Assembly: GCF_006517175.1 (NCBI RefSeq) | Contig: NZ_CP041186.1 | Location: 2,507,001-2,571,000, forward strand | Source of the DNA: Persicimonas caeni | Lineage (GTDB): Bacteria; Myxococcota_A; Bradymonadia; Bradymonadales; Bradymonadaceae | DNA length: 64,000 bases | Reading direction: 5' to 3' | Part shown: piece after piece, positions 35,145 through 42,013 of the stretch | Layout of the letters: the number at the start of each line of letters is the position of its first letter | Position numbering within the stretch: the first letter of the stretch is position 1 | Program-made: the position numbers and the translations under genes | Notes under the pieces: generated by a model | What the model saw: the letters and a program-made list of their open reading frames with translations, nothing else | Told to the model about the DNA's origin: nothing | The model's database searches: none

Positions 35145-36002
35145 CTACCCCCTCGAAAAAGCCTCCCGATGATCCCCCACGAATTGCCGCATCGAAATGG
35201 GCGGCCGACCCAGCAGCCGTTCGAGATCGTTGGTCACCGTATCCGCCTTGCCCAGCCGGCATACCGTGTACAGCGCGGTCATCACGCCGACGAACGGCAG
35301 CGACATGCCGCGCTTTTTCATGCGCCAGGCAAACCGGATCGCCCCCGGCTTCGGGTAGGAGATCTTGCGGCCGAGCACCTCGCTAAAGATATCGGCCACC
35401 TGTCCGTAGCTGAGCGCCTCGGAGCCCGTCAGCGGATACGCTATATCGCGGTGAGCGTCGGGATCGGCCAAGGCCATCGCGGCGACCTCGCCGATGTCGC
35501 GCGCGTCGATAAAGCTCGTCTTGCCGTCGCCGGCAGGTACGAAGATCTCGTCGCGGTCGCGGATATCCTCGAGGTGCGTCGTGCTCAGGTTCTGCATGAA
35601 GAACGACGGGCGCAAAAACGTGTAGCTCATGGGTGACGGCACCAGCCAATCCTCGAGCTTTCGGTGCGGCACCACCGGGTTCTTCTCGGCGCCTAGCAGT
35701 GACAAGAGCACCACGTGCTCGACGCCGGCCTTCTGGGCGGCCTCGAGCGAGGGCAGCATGTCGCGCTCGATGTTGGAGATAGGCGGCGGGCGCATCAGAA
35801 ACATGCGGTCGACGCCATCGTACGCCGCCGCCCAGGTCGAGGGGTCGGTGAAGTCGAAGACGACCGGCTCGACGCCGTCGGGAAGACGCTCGGCGTCGTC
35901 GAGGTCGCGTACGGCGGCGCGCACGGGCTCGCCGGACTCGACGAGCGCTTCGACGGTGGGTTGGCCGACGTTGCCGGTAGTGCCTGTGATGAGAATGGTC
36001 AT
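35145..36002 (-). CDS. NmrA-like NAD(P)-binding oxidoreductase
   Basis: 285 residues of the atypical SDR / NmrA type. The dinucleotide motif is ILITGTTGNVGQPTVEAL, with MFLMRPPPISNIERDMLP, VVLLSLLGAEKNP and a C-terminal substrate lobe. Similar proteins act as quinone or azo reductases or as redox-sensing regulators; the activity here is open. The start overlaps nothing and lies 18 bp from the stop of the next NAD(P)-binding gene on the same strand, so both probably form a transcript from the operator region at 36685. Confidence 0.85.
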   Translation of the reverse strand: MTILITGTTGNVGQPTVEALVESGEPVRAAVRDLDDAERLPDGVEPVVFDFTDPSTWAAAYDGVDRMFLMRPPPISNIERDMLPSLEAAQKAGVEHVVLLSLLGAEKNPVVPHRKLEDWLVPSPMSYTFLRPSFFMQNLSTTHLEDIRDRDEIFVPAGDGKTSFIDARDIGEVAAMALADPDAHRDIAYPLTGSEALSYGQVADIFSEVLGRKISYPKPGAIRFAWRMKKRGMSLPFVGVMTALYTVCRLGKADTVTNDLERLLGRPPISMRQFVGDHREAFSRG

Positions 36003-36020
36003 TGTTGACTCCTCTTGTTG

Positions 36021-36650
36021 CTAATTCGTCACCATCGGCGCCTGACCAACCCACGTGTCGTCCTCGACCGAGTCGAGCATGAACGTGGCGAGGTCGGCGC
36101 GCGAGATCGTCGCCGACGGCCCGAGCTTCATGTAGCCCGCCTCGACCTTGCCGGTGCGCTCGCCGTCGGTCAGCCGCGGCGGTCGCACGATGACCCAGTC
36201 GAGTCCGCTCGCGCGCACCTTATCGGCGTGGTTCTGAGCGTCTTCGAGGATATGGCGCGCGAAGATTTTCATCAGCCCGAGCATGAACTTGCGTCCCAGT
36301 GAGGAGTAATCTTTGGGGTCGCTGACGCCGGCGCCCAAGAGCGTGACATAGCGGTCGACGCCATGCTCTTTCATCGCGGCGACGATGTGGTCGGCGGAGA
36401 CCGTCAGCAGGTCCTTTTGTGAACTCGGCGTCTGCCCGAGCGCGCTGATGACGGCGTCGGCGCCTTCGACCGCCTTCGCGACGGCCTCGGCGTCCTGCGC
36501 GTCGCCTTGGACCACGCGCACGCTCTCGGGGTCGACGGTGAGCTTCGACGGGTCGCGCACAAAGGCAGTGACTTCGTATCCTCTCTCGAGCGCCTGCTCG
36601 ACGACGTGTTTGCCGGTCTTTCCGGTGCTTCCAAAGATGGCGATACGCAT
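36021..36650 (-). CDS. NAD(P)-binding flavin/biliverdin-reductase-like protein
   Basis: 209 residues with IAIFGSTGKTGKHVVEQALERG at the N-terminus and VISALGQTPSS, RYVTLLGAGVSD and WVIVRPPRLTDGE, the signature set of BLVRB-like NAD(P)H-binding proteins. It is probably a small reductase using quinones or flavins as acceptors. It is the first gene after the LmrA-type operator at 36685-36702 and is followed by the NmrA-like gene. Control by the TetR protein encoded just upstream is likely. Confidence 0.85.
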   Translation of the reverse strand: MRIAIFGSTGKTGKHVVEQALERGYEVTAFVRDPSKLTVDPESVRVVQGDAQDAEAVAKAVEGADAVISALGQTPSSQKDLLTVSADHIVAAMKEHGVDRYVTLLGAGVSDPKDYSSLGRKFMLGLMKIFARHILEDAQNHADKVRASGLDWVIVRPPRLTDGERTGKVEAGYMKLGPSATISRADLATFMLDSVEDDTWVGQAPMVTN

Positions 36651-36684
36651 GGGGTACCTCTCGGTGATGGCGGTGTGCCGTAAT

Positions 36685-36702
36685 TAGACCAGTCTATATA
36701 AT
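36685..36702 (-). promoter_or_regulatory. LmrA/YxaF-type TetR operator before the reductase pair
   Basis: Read leftward the site is ATTATATAGACTGGTCTA. It matches, at every position, the B. subtilis LmrA/QdoR box as I recall it (AWTATAtagaNYGgTCTA). It lies 35 bp before the reductase start codon. Confidence 0.7.
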
Positions 36703-36710
36703 TTCGATGG

Positions 36711-36830
36711 TAAAAAAGTGAAGGAGTGAAGGAGCGAAAAAGTGAAGAAGCGAAAAAGCGAAAGAGTAAAAAGCGAAAGAGTAAAAAGCGAAAGAGTAAA
36801 AAGCGAAAAAGAAAGAGAGCGAAGGCGTTG
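36711..36830. repeat. Purine-rich microsatellite-like tract
   Basis: About 120 bases almost free of pyrimidines on the + strand, built of degenerate GAGTAAAAAGCGAAA units (15 bp, three near-exact copies in the middle) with GAAGGAGTGAAGGAGC variants at the left. It lies between the tetR stop and the reductase operator. A Lys/Arg-rich frame across it is low complexity, not a gene. Confidence 0.85.
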
Positions 36831-36839
36831 CGTAATTGG

Positions 36840-37406
36840 TCAGCGAGCGAACTCGAGCAGTTCGCGCAGCTCGGCGCCGGCGCGCTGGAGTGGCTCGGTG
36901 CTCTTGTAGGTGCGGCTCAAGATGATCGCGCCTTCCATCGTGGCAAGGACCAGCGTCGAGAGGCGCTCGGCCCTGATGCTGTCGATGCCATCTTTGCGGA
37001 TATACCGCTCGAAGGTGGCGCGCCACGACTCGTAGATCTCCTCGCAGGCGTTGTTCAGCCGCTCGTTTTGGCCGGCGGTTTCGGTCGCCACCGTCGTCAG
37101 CGGACCGCCGGCGCCAAAATTCGACGCTTCCATGGCCCGCGAGATGCCTTCGACTAACGCGGCGATGCCCTCGGCGGCCGTGTCGGCCTCCGACATCGCC
37201 CGGTCGATGCTCTTCTCGAGGCTGGCGCCCGACCGGCGAATCGCCTCCTCGCAGATCTCGTCCTTTCCGCCCGGGAAATAATAGTAGAGCGAACCTTTAG
37301 GCGCGCCCGACTCCTCGACGATCTGGTTGAGGCCCGTGGCGAAGTAGCCCTGCCGCTCGAGAAGGTCGCTGGTGGTGTCGATGATGTCGTCGCGTTTCTT
37401 GCTCAT
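36840..37406 (-). CDS. TetR-family repressor, LmrA/YxaF-like
   Basis: 188 residues. The HTH domain is LLERQGYFATGLNQIVEESGAPKGSLYYYFPGGKDEICEEAI; the wording KGSLYYYFPGGKDEL is characteristic of the LmrA/YxaF (TetR_C_36-like) subgroup. The ligand domain (about 80-188) has no special feature. A matching operator lies just upstream of its own start (37413-37430), and another before the reductase genes downstream, so it should repress itself and the pair. The ligand is unknown; relatives respond to antibiotics or flavonoids. Confidence 0.9.
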   Translation of the reverse strand: MSKKRDDIIDTTSDLLERQGYFATGLNQIVEESGAPKGSLYYYFPGGKDEICEEAIRRSGASLEKSIDRAMSEADTAAEGIAALVEGISRAMEASNFGAGGPLTTVATETAGQNERLNNACEEIYESWRATFERYIRKDGIDSIRAERLSTLVLATMEGAIILSRTYKSTEPLQRAGAELRELLEFAR

Positions 37407-37412
37407 GCGGCG

Positions 37413-37430
37413 ATTATAACGACTGGTCTA
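37413..37430 (+). promoter_or_regulatory. LmrA/YxaF-type operator before tetR
   Basis: ATTATAACGACTGGTCTA, differing from the box at 36685-36702 at two of the less conserved positions. It starts 7 bp upstream of the tetR start codon, where binding would block transcription of the gene itself. Confidence 0.6.
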
Positions 37431-37471
37431 TATATGGCAAGGATGAACGCCTTGCGGGGTTGCAACGCCCT

Positions 37472-37721
37472 CCCCAAGCTCCAGCGCAAACAGCGCGCTT
37501 GCGCATGGGGCTATCAAAAGGGTGGGTAACGCCCTTCGGGCTCGCAGTTCGTCGGCCCTGCACGATCTACCAAATGTTGTTATTGACGCGGTTTGCCAAG
37601 GAGATTCCGGTGGCGCAGGCCTTGCTCGAATCGAGGCCTACACCACCTGGAGCGCGTAGCGCGAAATCCCTCTTTGATAGCCCCATGCGAAGGGAGCGCG
37701 TAGCGCGACCGAAGCTTGGGG
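37472..37721 (-). repeat. 250-bp interspersed repeat, family B, copy 1
   Basis: Bounded by CCCCAAGCT and AGCTTGGGG with imperfect inverted ends of about 45 bp, each containing GGGGCTATCA or its complement. Its reverse complement aligns along the whole length with the copies at 53646-53894 and 56261-56510 (for example GATTTCGCGCT, GAGCAAGGCC, GATCGTGCAGGGC, GAGCCCGAAGGGCGTTACCC). It contains no gene and fills most of the tetR to dacB gap. Confidence 0.8.
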
Positions 37722-37760
37722 ATGGCGCGACGAACCTGCAAGGCGAACGCCCTGAATTAC

Positions 37761-37818
37761 GAGTGCAAGATGCCCTCGCACCGATGATTCACGAGGGCAA
37801 GATGCCCCCGCACCTATG
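37761..37818. repeat. Two degenerate units of the 31-bp repeat
   Basis: GCAAGATGCCCTCGCACCGATGA and a second variant ending at the dacB stop match the tandem units at 6463-6614 (GCAAGATGCCCACGCACCGATGA). They lie directly downstream of dacB. Confidence 0.8.
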
Positions 37819-39339
37819 TCATTCGTCGAACCCCGCGATCGCCTCGACGATGCGGTCTTGGACGGGGCGATAGCGCCACGCGCGTTTGGGAGGGTCGTTG
37901 AAGAGCACCGAGAACGCCACCAAGCGTCCCGACTCGGTGCGCAGGTAGCCCGAAAGCGCGGATACCTCGTTGAGGGTGCCGGTCTTGCCGCGCACGTTCG
38001 CGGTGGTTTGCTCGCCGGTCATGCGTCGCTCGAGGGTGCCGTCGACGCCGGCGACCGCCAGCGAGGTCATATACTCGGGGGCCCACTTGTGGCTGCTCAT
38101 GTAGCGCAAGAGCTGCACGAATTGCTTGGGCGAGACGAGGTTACCGTCGTAGAGCCCGCTGCCGTTGTGGATGGTGACCGTGCTGGTGTCGATGCCGGCC
38201 TTCTTCAAAAAGGCAGTCGCCTCTTGGCGGGCGGCGTCCCAGGTCGACGCGGTTTGGTCGTCGCCGCCCAGGGTGCGCATGACCTGCTCGGCCATGAAAT
38301 TGTTGCTCCACTTATTCATCGCCAACACAACGTAGGAGAGCGGCTGGGAGTTGTGGCTCACGACCACGTCGGCCCCGTCGGGCGCTTGGCCCGTCTTGAC
38401 CTCGCCGTCGAACGCGATGCCGACCATCTCGAGAGAGTTGGCGAGCACCGATCCGGCGAAGGCCGGCGGGTTGTCGATGCGCTTTCGGCGGCTGCGATAG
38501 GGGCTAGCCTGTGTGCCGATCTTGCCGGTGATGACGAGCTTGGTGCCCTCCTCCGTTGGCACGGATTTGACGCCGATGCGCCGGCGGCGTCCCTCGTAGG
38601 TCGTCGCCTGATTGACGATCTCGACGTGCTCGTTGGGCGGATACATCCGCACCTCGGGCTTCTCACCCGCCTTGCCGGCGGGCTCGACGATGGCGGTCAC
38701 CGCGTTGAAGTTGACCGACACCGCGCCGATGGGCGAGCGATACGAGGCGTCTTCGTTCTTCTGCTCGAAGCCCGGCGGCAGGTACGCCGCATTGAAGGCG
38801 GTGTCGTCGATGACGATGTCGCCCTCGATCTTCTCGATGCCCTTCTGGCGAAGCTGGCCGGCCCAGTCGAGCACGTCCTCGTGCAGCAAAAAGGCTTCGC
38901 CGTTGCCTTTGACGTACAACGAACCCTTGATGGTGCCGTCGTCGACCTCTTTGGCCATCAGCTTCGTGCCGAAGGTGTACTGCGGACCGAATTTGTCGAG
39001 CGCTGCGGCCGACGTGATCAGCTTCATATTACTCGCCGGGTTCATCGGCTCGTCGGCGCCCTGCGAGTGCAGGACCTGCCCGGTCGCCACATCGACGGCG
39101 TGGATGCCCACCTTGCCCGCGGTAACGTCGCTGCCTGCCAAGATCGCCTTGATCTGGCCGGCGAGCTTGGTCGCTTCGCGATCGAAGGCCGGATCGGCCT
39201 GCTGTTGTGCCTGCGGCGGCTGGCCGACCTGCGCTTCGGCGGTTTCGGCTTTGGCGGTGGGGGACTCTTGGGCGGCCAACGGAGTGGCCAGGCCCAAGAC
39301 GAGGGCGAGGGTGAGGACGCGAAACAGGCTTTTGGTCAT
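37819..39339 (-). CDS. dacB: D-Ala-D-Ala carboxypeptidase/endopeptidase, PBP4 type
   Basis: 506 residues with a signal peptide (cleaved near LAAQ). Peptidase S13 motifs are complete: SxxK as PASNMKL (Ser103, Lys106), SxN as KWSNNFMAEQ, and KTG as VRGKTGTLNEVSALSGY. The large insert between the first two motifs is typical of PBP4. The enzyme trims pentapeptides and cuts peptide cross-links in the periplasm. It lies 33 bp downstream of the anti-sigma gene, making it the third gene of an ECF-sigma operon, so its expression probably follows envelope stress. Confidence 0.94.
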   Translation of the reverse strand: MTKSLFRVLTLALVLGLATPLAAQESPTAKAETAEAQVGQPPQAQQQADPAFDREATKLAGQIKAILAGSDVTAGKVGIHAVDVATGQVLHSQGADEPMNPASNMKLITSAAALDKFGPQYTFGTKLMAKEVDDGTIKGSLYVKGNGEAFLLHEDVLDWAGQLRQKGIEKIEGDIVIDDTAFNAAYLPPGFEQKNEDASYRSPIGAVSVNFNAVTAIVEPAGKAGEKPEVRMYPPNEHVEIVNQATTYEGRRRRIGVKSVPTEEGTKLVITGKIGTQASPYRSRRKRIDNPPAFAGSVLANSLEMVGIAFDGEVKTGQAPDGADVVVSHNSQPLSYVVLAMNKWSNNFMAEQVMRTLGGDDQTASTWDAARQEATAFLKKAGIDTSTVTIHNGSGLYDGNLVSPKQFVQLLRYMSSHKWAPEYMTSLAVAGVDGTLERRMTGEQTTANVRGKTGTLNEVSALSGYLRTESGRLVAFSVLFNDPPKRAWRYRPVQDRIVEAIAGFDE

Positions 39340-39372
39340 CGGTGTGTCGGTATTGGGTAGTTGGGGGGCGAA

Positions 39373-39813
39373 TCAGTCCGTCTCCAGCTTCGGCGGGATA
39401 TTCGCCTCGGCCGTCTTCATGTTGCGGTCTTTGGGCACGCCCATGAGCATCCAGGCGGCGGCCATCACCGCGATCATAACCACGGCGATAGCTTCGTAGG
39501 GCATCCGGGTGCTGTACAGAAAATTCTCTGCAAAGAAGCGCCCTTTGGAGCGCTTGCGGATGCGGCCCTGGACCTTGTCGACGAAGTCGGGTGGGGCAAA
39601 CTCGAACGGCAGGCTCTGCACGCCGCCCATGATGTCGGCGAAGTCCTCGAAGTCGCGGCGCAACTCGGCGTCACGCTCGAGCTCGGCCTCGAACTCTTGG
39701 CGACGCTCGTCGGGCAGATCTCCTTCGAGAAATGCGATGAACAGAGCGTCTCGCTCATCGATCTCGGCAAGCTCGGGCTCCCCTCCCGGCGTCGATGTCG
39801 GGTGAACGTGCAT
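39373..39813 (-). CDS. Anti-sigma factor, single membrane span
   Basis: 146 residues. The cytosolic N-terminal half has the helical layout of anti-sigma domains (FIAFLEGDLPDERRQEFEAE) but lacks the His-x3-Cys-x2-Cys zinc motif. A single transmembrane helix at about 106-124 (YEAIAVVMIAVMAAAWMLM) and a short periplasmic tail follow. Its ATG shares one base with the sigma factor stop codon (TAATG), so the two are translationally coupled. It should hold the ECF factor at the membrane until a signal arrives. The call rests on position and topology. Confidence 0.8.
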   Translation of the reverse strand: MHVHPTSTPGGEPELAEIDERDALFIAFLEGDLPDERRQEFEAELERDAELRRDFEDFADIMGGVQSLPFEFAPPDFVDKVQGRIRKRSKGRFFAENFLYSTRMPYEAIAVVMIAVMAAAWMLMGVPKDRNMKTAEANIPPKLETD

Positions 39814-40418
39814 TACGATGCCTCCTCAGACGGCCCCTCGGAACTATACCGGGACTCGACGTACTCTTTCAATGTCACCCGGGCGCGGTACAACCGACTC
39901 TTGACCGTCCCCTCGGCGATCTCGAGCACCTCGGCGATCTCGGTGTAGGTCATATCTTCGACGTCGCGCAGCACGATGACGGTGCGATGTTCCTCGGAAA
40001 GCGCCGCCAAGCCTTCCTTGATGATGCCATGCAGCTCGTTGCCGAGCGCCTTTTCGTCGGGGCGGAAGACTCCGCCGCCGAAGGGGTTGGAGTTGACCTT
40101 CGACTCGGGGGTGTCGTCGATGTCCTGGTGTTTTTTCTGCGAGCGACGGGCCAGATACTTCACCCGGTTTTTGGCGCGGTTGGTCGCGATTCGGTACAGC
40201 CAAGTCGAGAATTTCGACTCTCCCCGAAACGAGTCGATGTACTTGAAGACCGCCACGAACACCTCCTGGGCGACATCTTCGGCTTCCTGACGATCGCCCA
40301 CGATGCGGTAGACGACGTTGAACACCTTGTGTTGATAGACGTTCACGAGCTCACTGAACGCATCTTCGTCGCGCCGTTTGAGCGCTCGAACGAGTTTTCG
40401 CTCGCGTCGCTTTCTCAT
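39813..40418 (-). CDS. ECF sigma factor, RpoE-like
   Basis: 201 residues. Region 2 reads DAFSELVNVYQHKVFNVVYRIVGDRQEAEDVAQEVFVAVFKYID, then FSTWLYRIATNRAKNRVKY. Region 4 is LSEEHRTVIVLRDVEDMTYTEIAEVLEIAEGTVKSRLYRAR. A Ser/Asn/Gly-rich linker joins them. The set matches the RpoE-like ECF02-type group, and the promoter just upstream has the GGAACTT/TCTG pattern those factors recognise. It is first in an operon with an anti-sigma factor and PBP4. Confidence 0.93.
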   Translation of the reverse strand: MRKRRERKLVRALKRRDEDAFSELVNVYQHKVFNVVYRIVGDRQEAEDVAQEVFVAVFKYIDSFRGESKFSTWLYRIATNRAKNRVKYLARRSQKKHQDIDDTPESKVNSNPFGGGVFRPDEKALGNELHGIIKEGLAALSEEHRTVIVLRDVEDMTYTEIAEVLEIAEGTVKSRLYRARVTLKEYVESRYSSEGPSEEAS

Positions 40419-40463
40419 CGAAATCCATCACCAGCAAAGACAATCGGCCACCGCCGTACTGTT

Positions 40464-40491
40464 ACAGACAAGCCCCTGCGACAAAAGTTCC
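40464..40491 (-). promoter_or_regulatory. RpoE-type autoregulatory promoter
   Basis: Read leftward: GGAACTT (40491-40485), exactly 16 nt, then TCTGT (40468-40464), 46 bp before the sigma gene. This is the known ECF/RpoE promoter form GGAACTT-N16-TCTG. Confidence 0.75.
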
Positions 40492-40496
40492 GCGGG

Positions 40497-40676
40497 TCAC
40501 TCAGATTTTTCGTCGGACTCCGCTTCGCGGCGAGCGCTGCGCTGGCGATACTCTCGCCACAGCTTAAAGACGAGATAAACGAAGATGAGCGCACCGATGC
40601 CCAAGACGATCAGGCCGAATTCGAGGCTCAGTGGGGCTTCGCCCGGTCCCGGATTTACGGTGTAGTCAGGCTCCAT
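40497..40676 (-). CDS. 59-residue single-pass membrane protein
   Basis: The ATG at 40676 opens a 59-residue frame: a short acidic/Pro N-terminus, a helix at about 20-38 (FGLIVLGIGALIFVYLVFKL), and a charged tail WREYRQRSARREAESDEKSE. Composition and topology (positive residues just after the span) look genuine, and it is outside any larger gene. It ends six bases before the -35 of the sigma promoter. The function is unknown. It could be a small envelope-stress accessory, which is inference from position only. Confidence 0.6.
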   Translation of the reverse strand: MEPDYTVNPGPGEAPLSLEFGLIVLGIGALIFVYLVFKLWREYRQRSARREAESDEKSE

Positions 40677-40742
40677 GGAGGGATAATGCAGGGAGGAGGG
40701 GTCGGCGTAAAGTCGTGATACTGCGTACGTGCACGTGCTCAT

Positions 40743-40776
40743 CCGTGAACGTGCACGTGCACGTGCATGTTCACGG
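40743..40776. terminator. 34-bp near-perfect palindrome at a gene end
   Basis: CCGTGAACGTGCACGTG is followed directly by its complement with one mismatch, built of ACGTGC repeats. It includes the stop codon of the gene ending at 40771. As RNA it could act as a terminator, although no T-run follows; as DNA it could extrude or bind a dimeric protein. Confidence 0.45.
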
Positions 40777-41967
40777 GGTCGACGAGCCGCCCGCATCGAG
40801 GATTCGGGTCTCACCTGCGACTCGAATACCCAACGCGATTTCGAAGTCGCCCTCGGGCACGTCGACCCACAAAATGTGGGTGCCGGGGCCGCGGCGTCCA
40901 CCGTCGCGCTCGAAGAGGCGCTCCGCGCCGTCGAAGCTCGCCAATTCGACGTGGACGTCGCGGCATCCCCCGTGCACCGAAATCTCCGCTTCGACGACAT
41001 CACCAGGGCGCACCATCGAAAGGTCGTCGGTTGGCGCCAACGTGCGACCGTCGCGGCGAATCCAGTAGGTACGCGCTTCGACGGGCGACTCGCAGCCTCG
41101 CCCGGAGGCCGGCTCGAGGCGCACGGTGCGTTGGCCGCGCGACGCCGCGGCGATCCCGAACCGACGAAGCCGGCGTTCCTCGAAGCTCGCAAAAGCGCCC
41201 GAGGCGTACTCGACGCCGTCGACCGCGGTAGCGCGGACGTCCACCGGTAAGATCGACCGGGGAAGTGCGATACACTCGGTCAGGGTCTTTCCGATCTGCT
41301 GGACCGAAGTGGGCTTGGCCGTGGTCGCGCGGCCGAGCTCGGTGCGAGCGCTCCAGCGAATGCGCAGATGGTCGCCCTCGGGGTCACGCGCGGTGGCGCA
41401 GACCTCGACGCGGTCGGTGCGTCGGTGGGTGGTGAGTTCGGCGACGGTGGGCGCGAAATTGAGCGCCCCGTCAACCATGGGAACGTCCGAGGGCATTTGG
41501 CCGCAGCGGGCGACCAGCAAGAAGTGGTGGTCGGTGTTCGGGCCCAGAGGCACGCGCGTCGTCTGGGTGGCCGCGCAGCCGTCGAGCGGCTCGCCGTTTC
41601 CGCCGAGCGGCTGGGCGGTAGCGTAGTAGCAACCTGCGTCGAGGTCCCAGCGCTCGCGCCCGAAGAAGTGGCCGCGCACGAACTCGACCGGTTTGTGCTC
41701 GAAGCCGCTCAGCTTGTCGAGTGAAGCGGAGGTAAAACCGACGCGTCGGCTGGAGACGGGCTCGGGCGAATCGCAACGATAGACGTCGATCCGCACGCGG
41801 GCGACGTCGCGGTCGACCGGCACGGCCGCCGCCAAGTGCAGCCGCGCCTCGCCGACCGTCTCGCCGACGCGCTGAGCCGAACCTTCCGCATCGGCACAGC
41901 TCACCCCTGCCATGACGAATGCACTCATGAGCAGAATTGTTGCGGTCGTCCCCATTTGCGCCCGCAT
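40771..41967 (-). CDS. Secreted lipoprotein-like protein, paralogue of the upstream gene
   Basis: 398 residues from the ATG at 41967 with GGGAGG upstream; a GTG two codons earlier is less well spaced. The signal peptide ends in a lipobox-like AGVSC (Cys near residue 24). It shares motif order with the neighbouring 42014-43312 product: CYYATAQPLGGNGEPLDGC, VCATARDPEGDHLRIRWSA, TYWIRRDGRTLAPTDDLSMV, then a GC..VHVELAS segment. The domains look like Ig/cadherin-type folds around a DPEGD motif. It is envelope-located; the role is unknown. The palindrome at 40743-40776 covers its 3' end. Confidence 0.72.
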   Translation of the reverse strand: MRAQMGTTATILLMSAFVMAGVSCADAEGSAQRVGETVGEARLHLAAAVPVDRDVARVRIDVYRCDSPEPVSSRRVGFTSASLDKLSGFEHKPVEFVRGHFFGRERWDLDAGCYYATAQPLGGNGEPLDGCAATQTTRVPLGPNTDHHFLLVARCGQMPSDVPMVDGALNFAPTVAELTTHRRTDRVEVCATARDPEGDHLRIRWSARTELGRATTAKPTSVQQIGKTLTECIALPRSILPVDVRATAVDGVEYASGAFASFEERRLRRFGIAAASRGQRTVRLEPASGRGCESPVEARTYWIRRDGRTLAPTDDLSMVRPGDVVEAEISVHGGCRDVHVELASFDGAERLFERDGGRRGPGTHILWVDVPEGDFEIALGIRVAGETRILDAGGSSTP

Positions 41968-42013
41968 GGCCACCTCCCGCTAAGCTCGCTCCTCGCCTAC
42001 GTCCAACTTCTGG

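Noticed and set aside
36726-37157. Lys/Arg-rich 143-residue frame
   Set aside because: It is a translation of the purine tract followed by antisense tetR.
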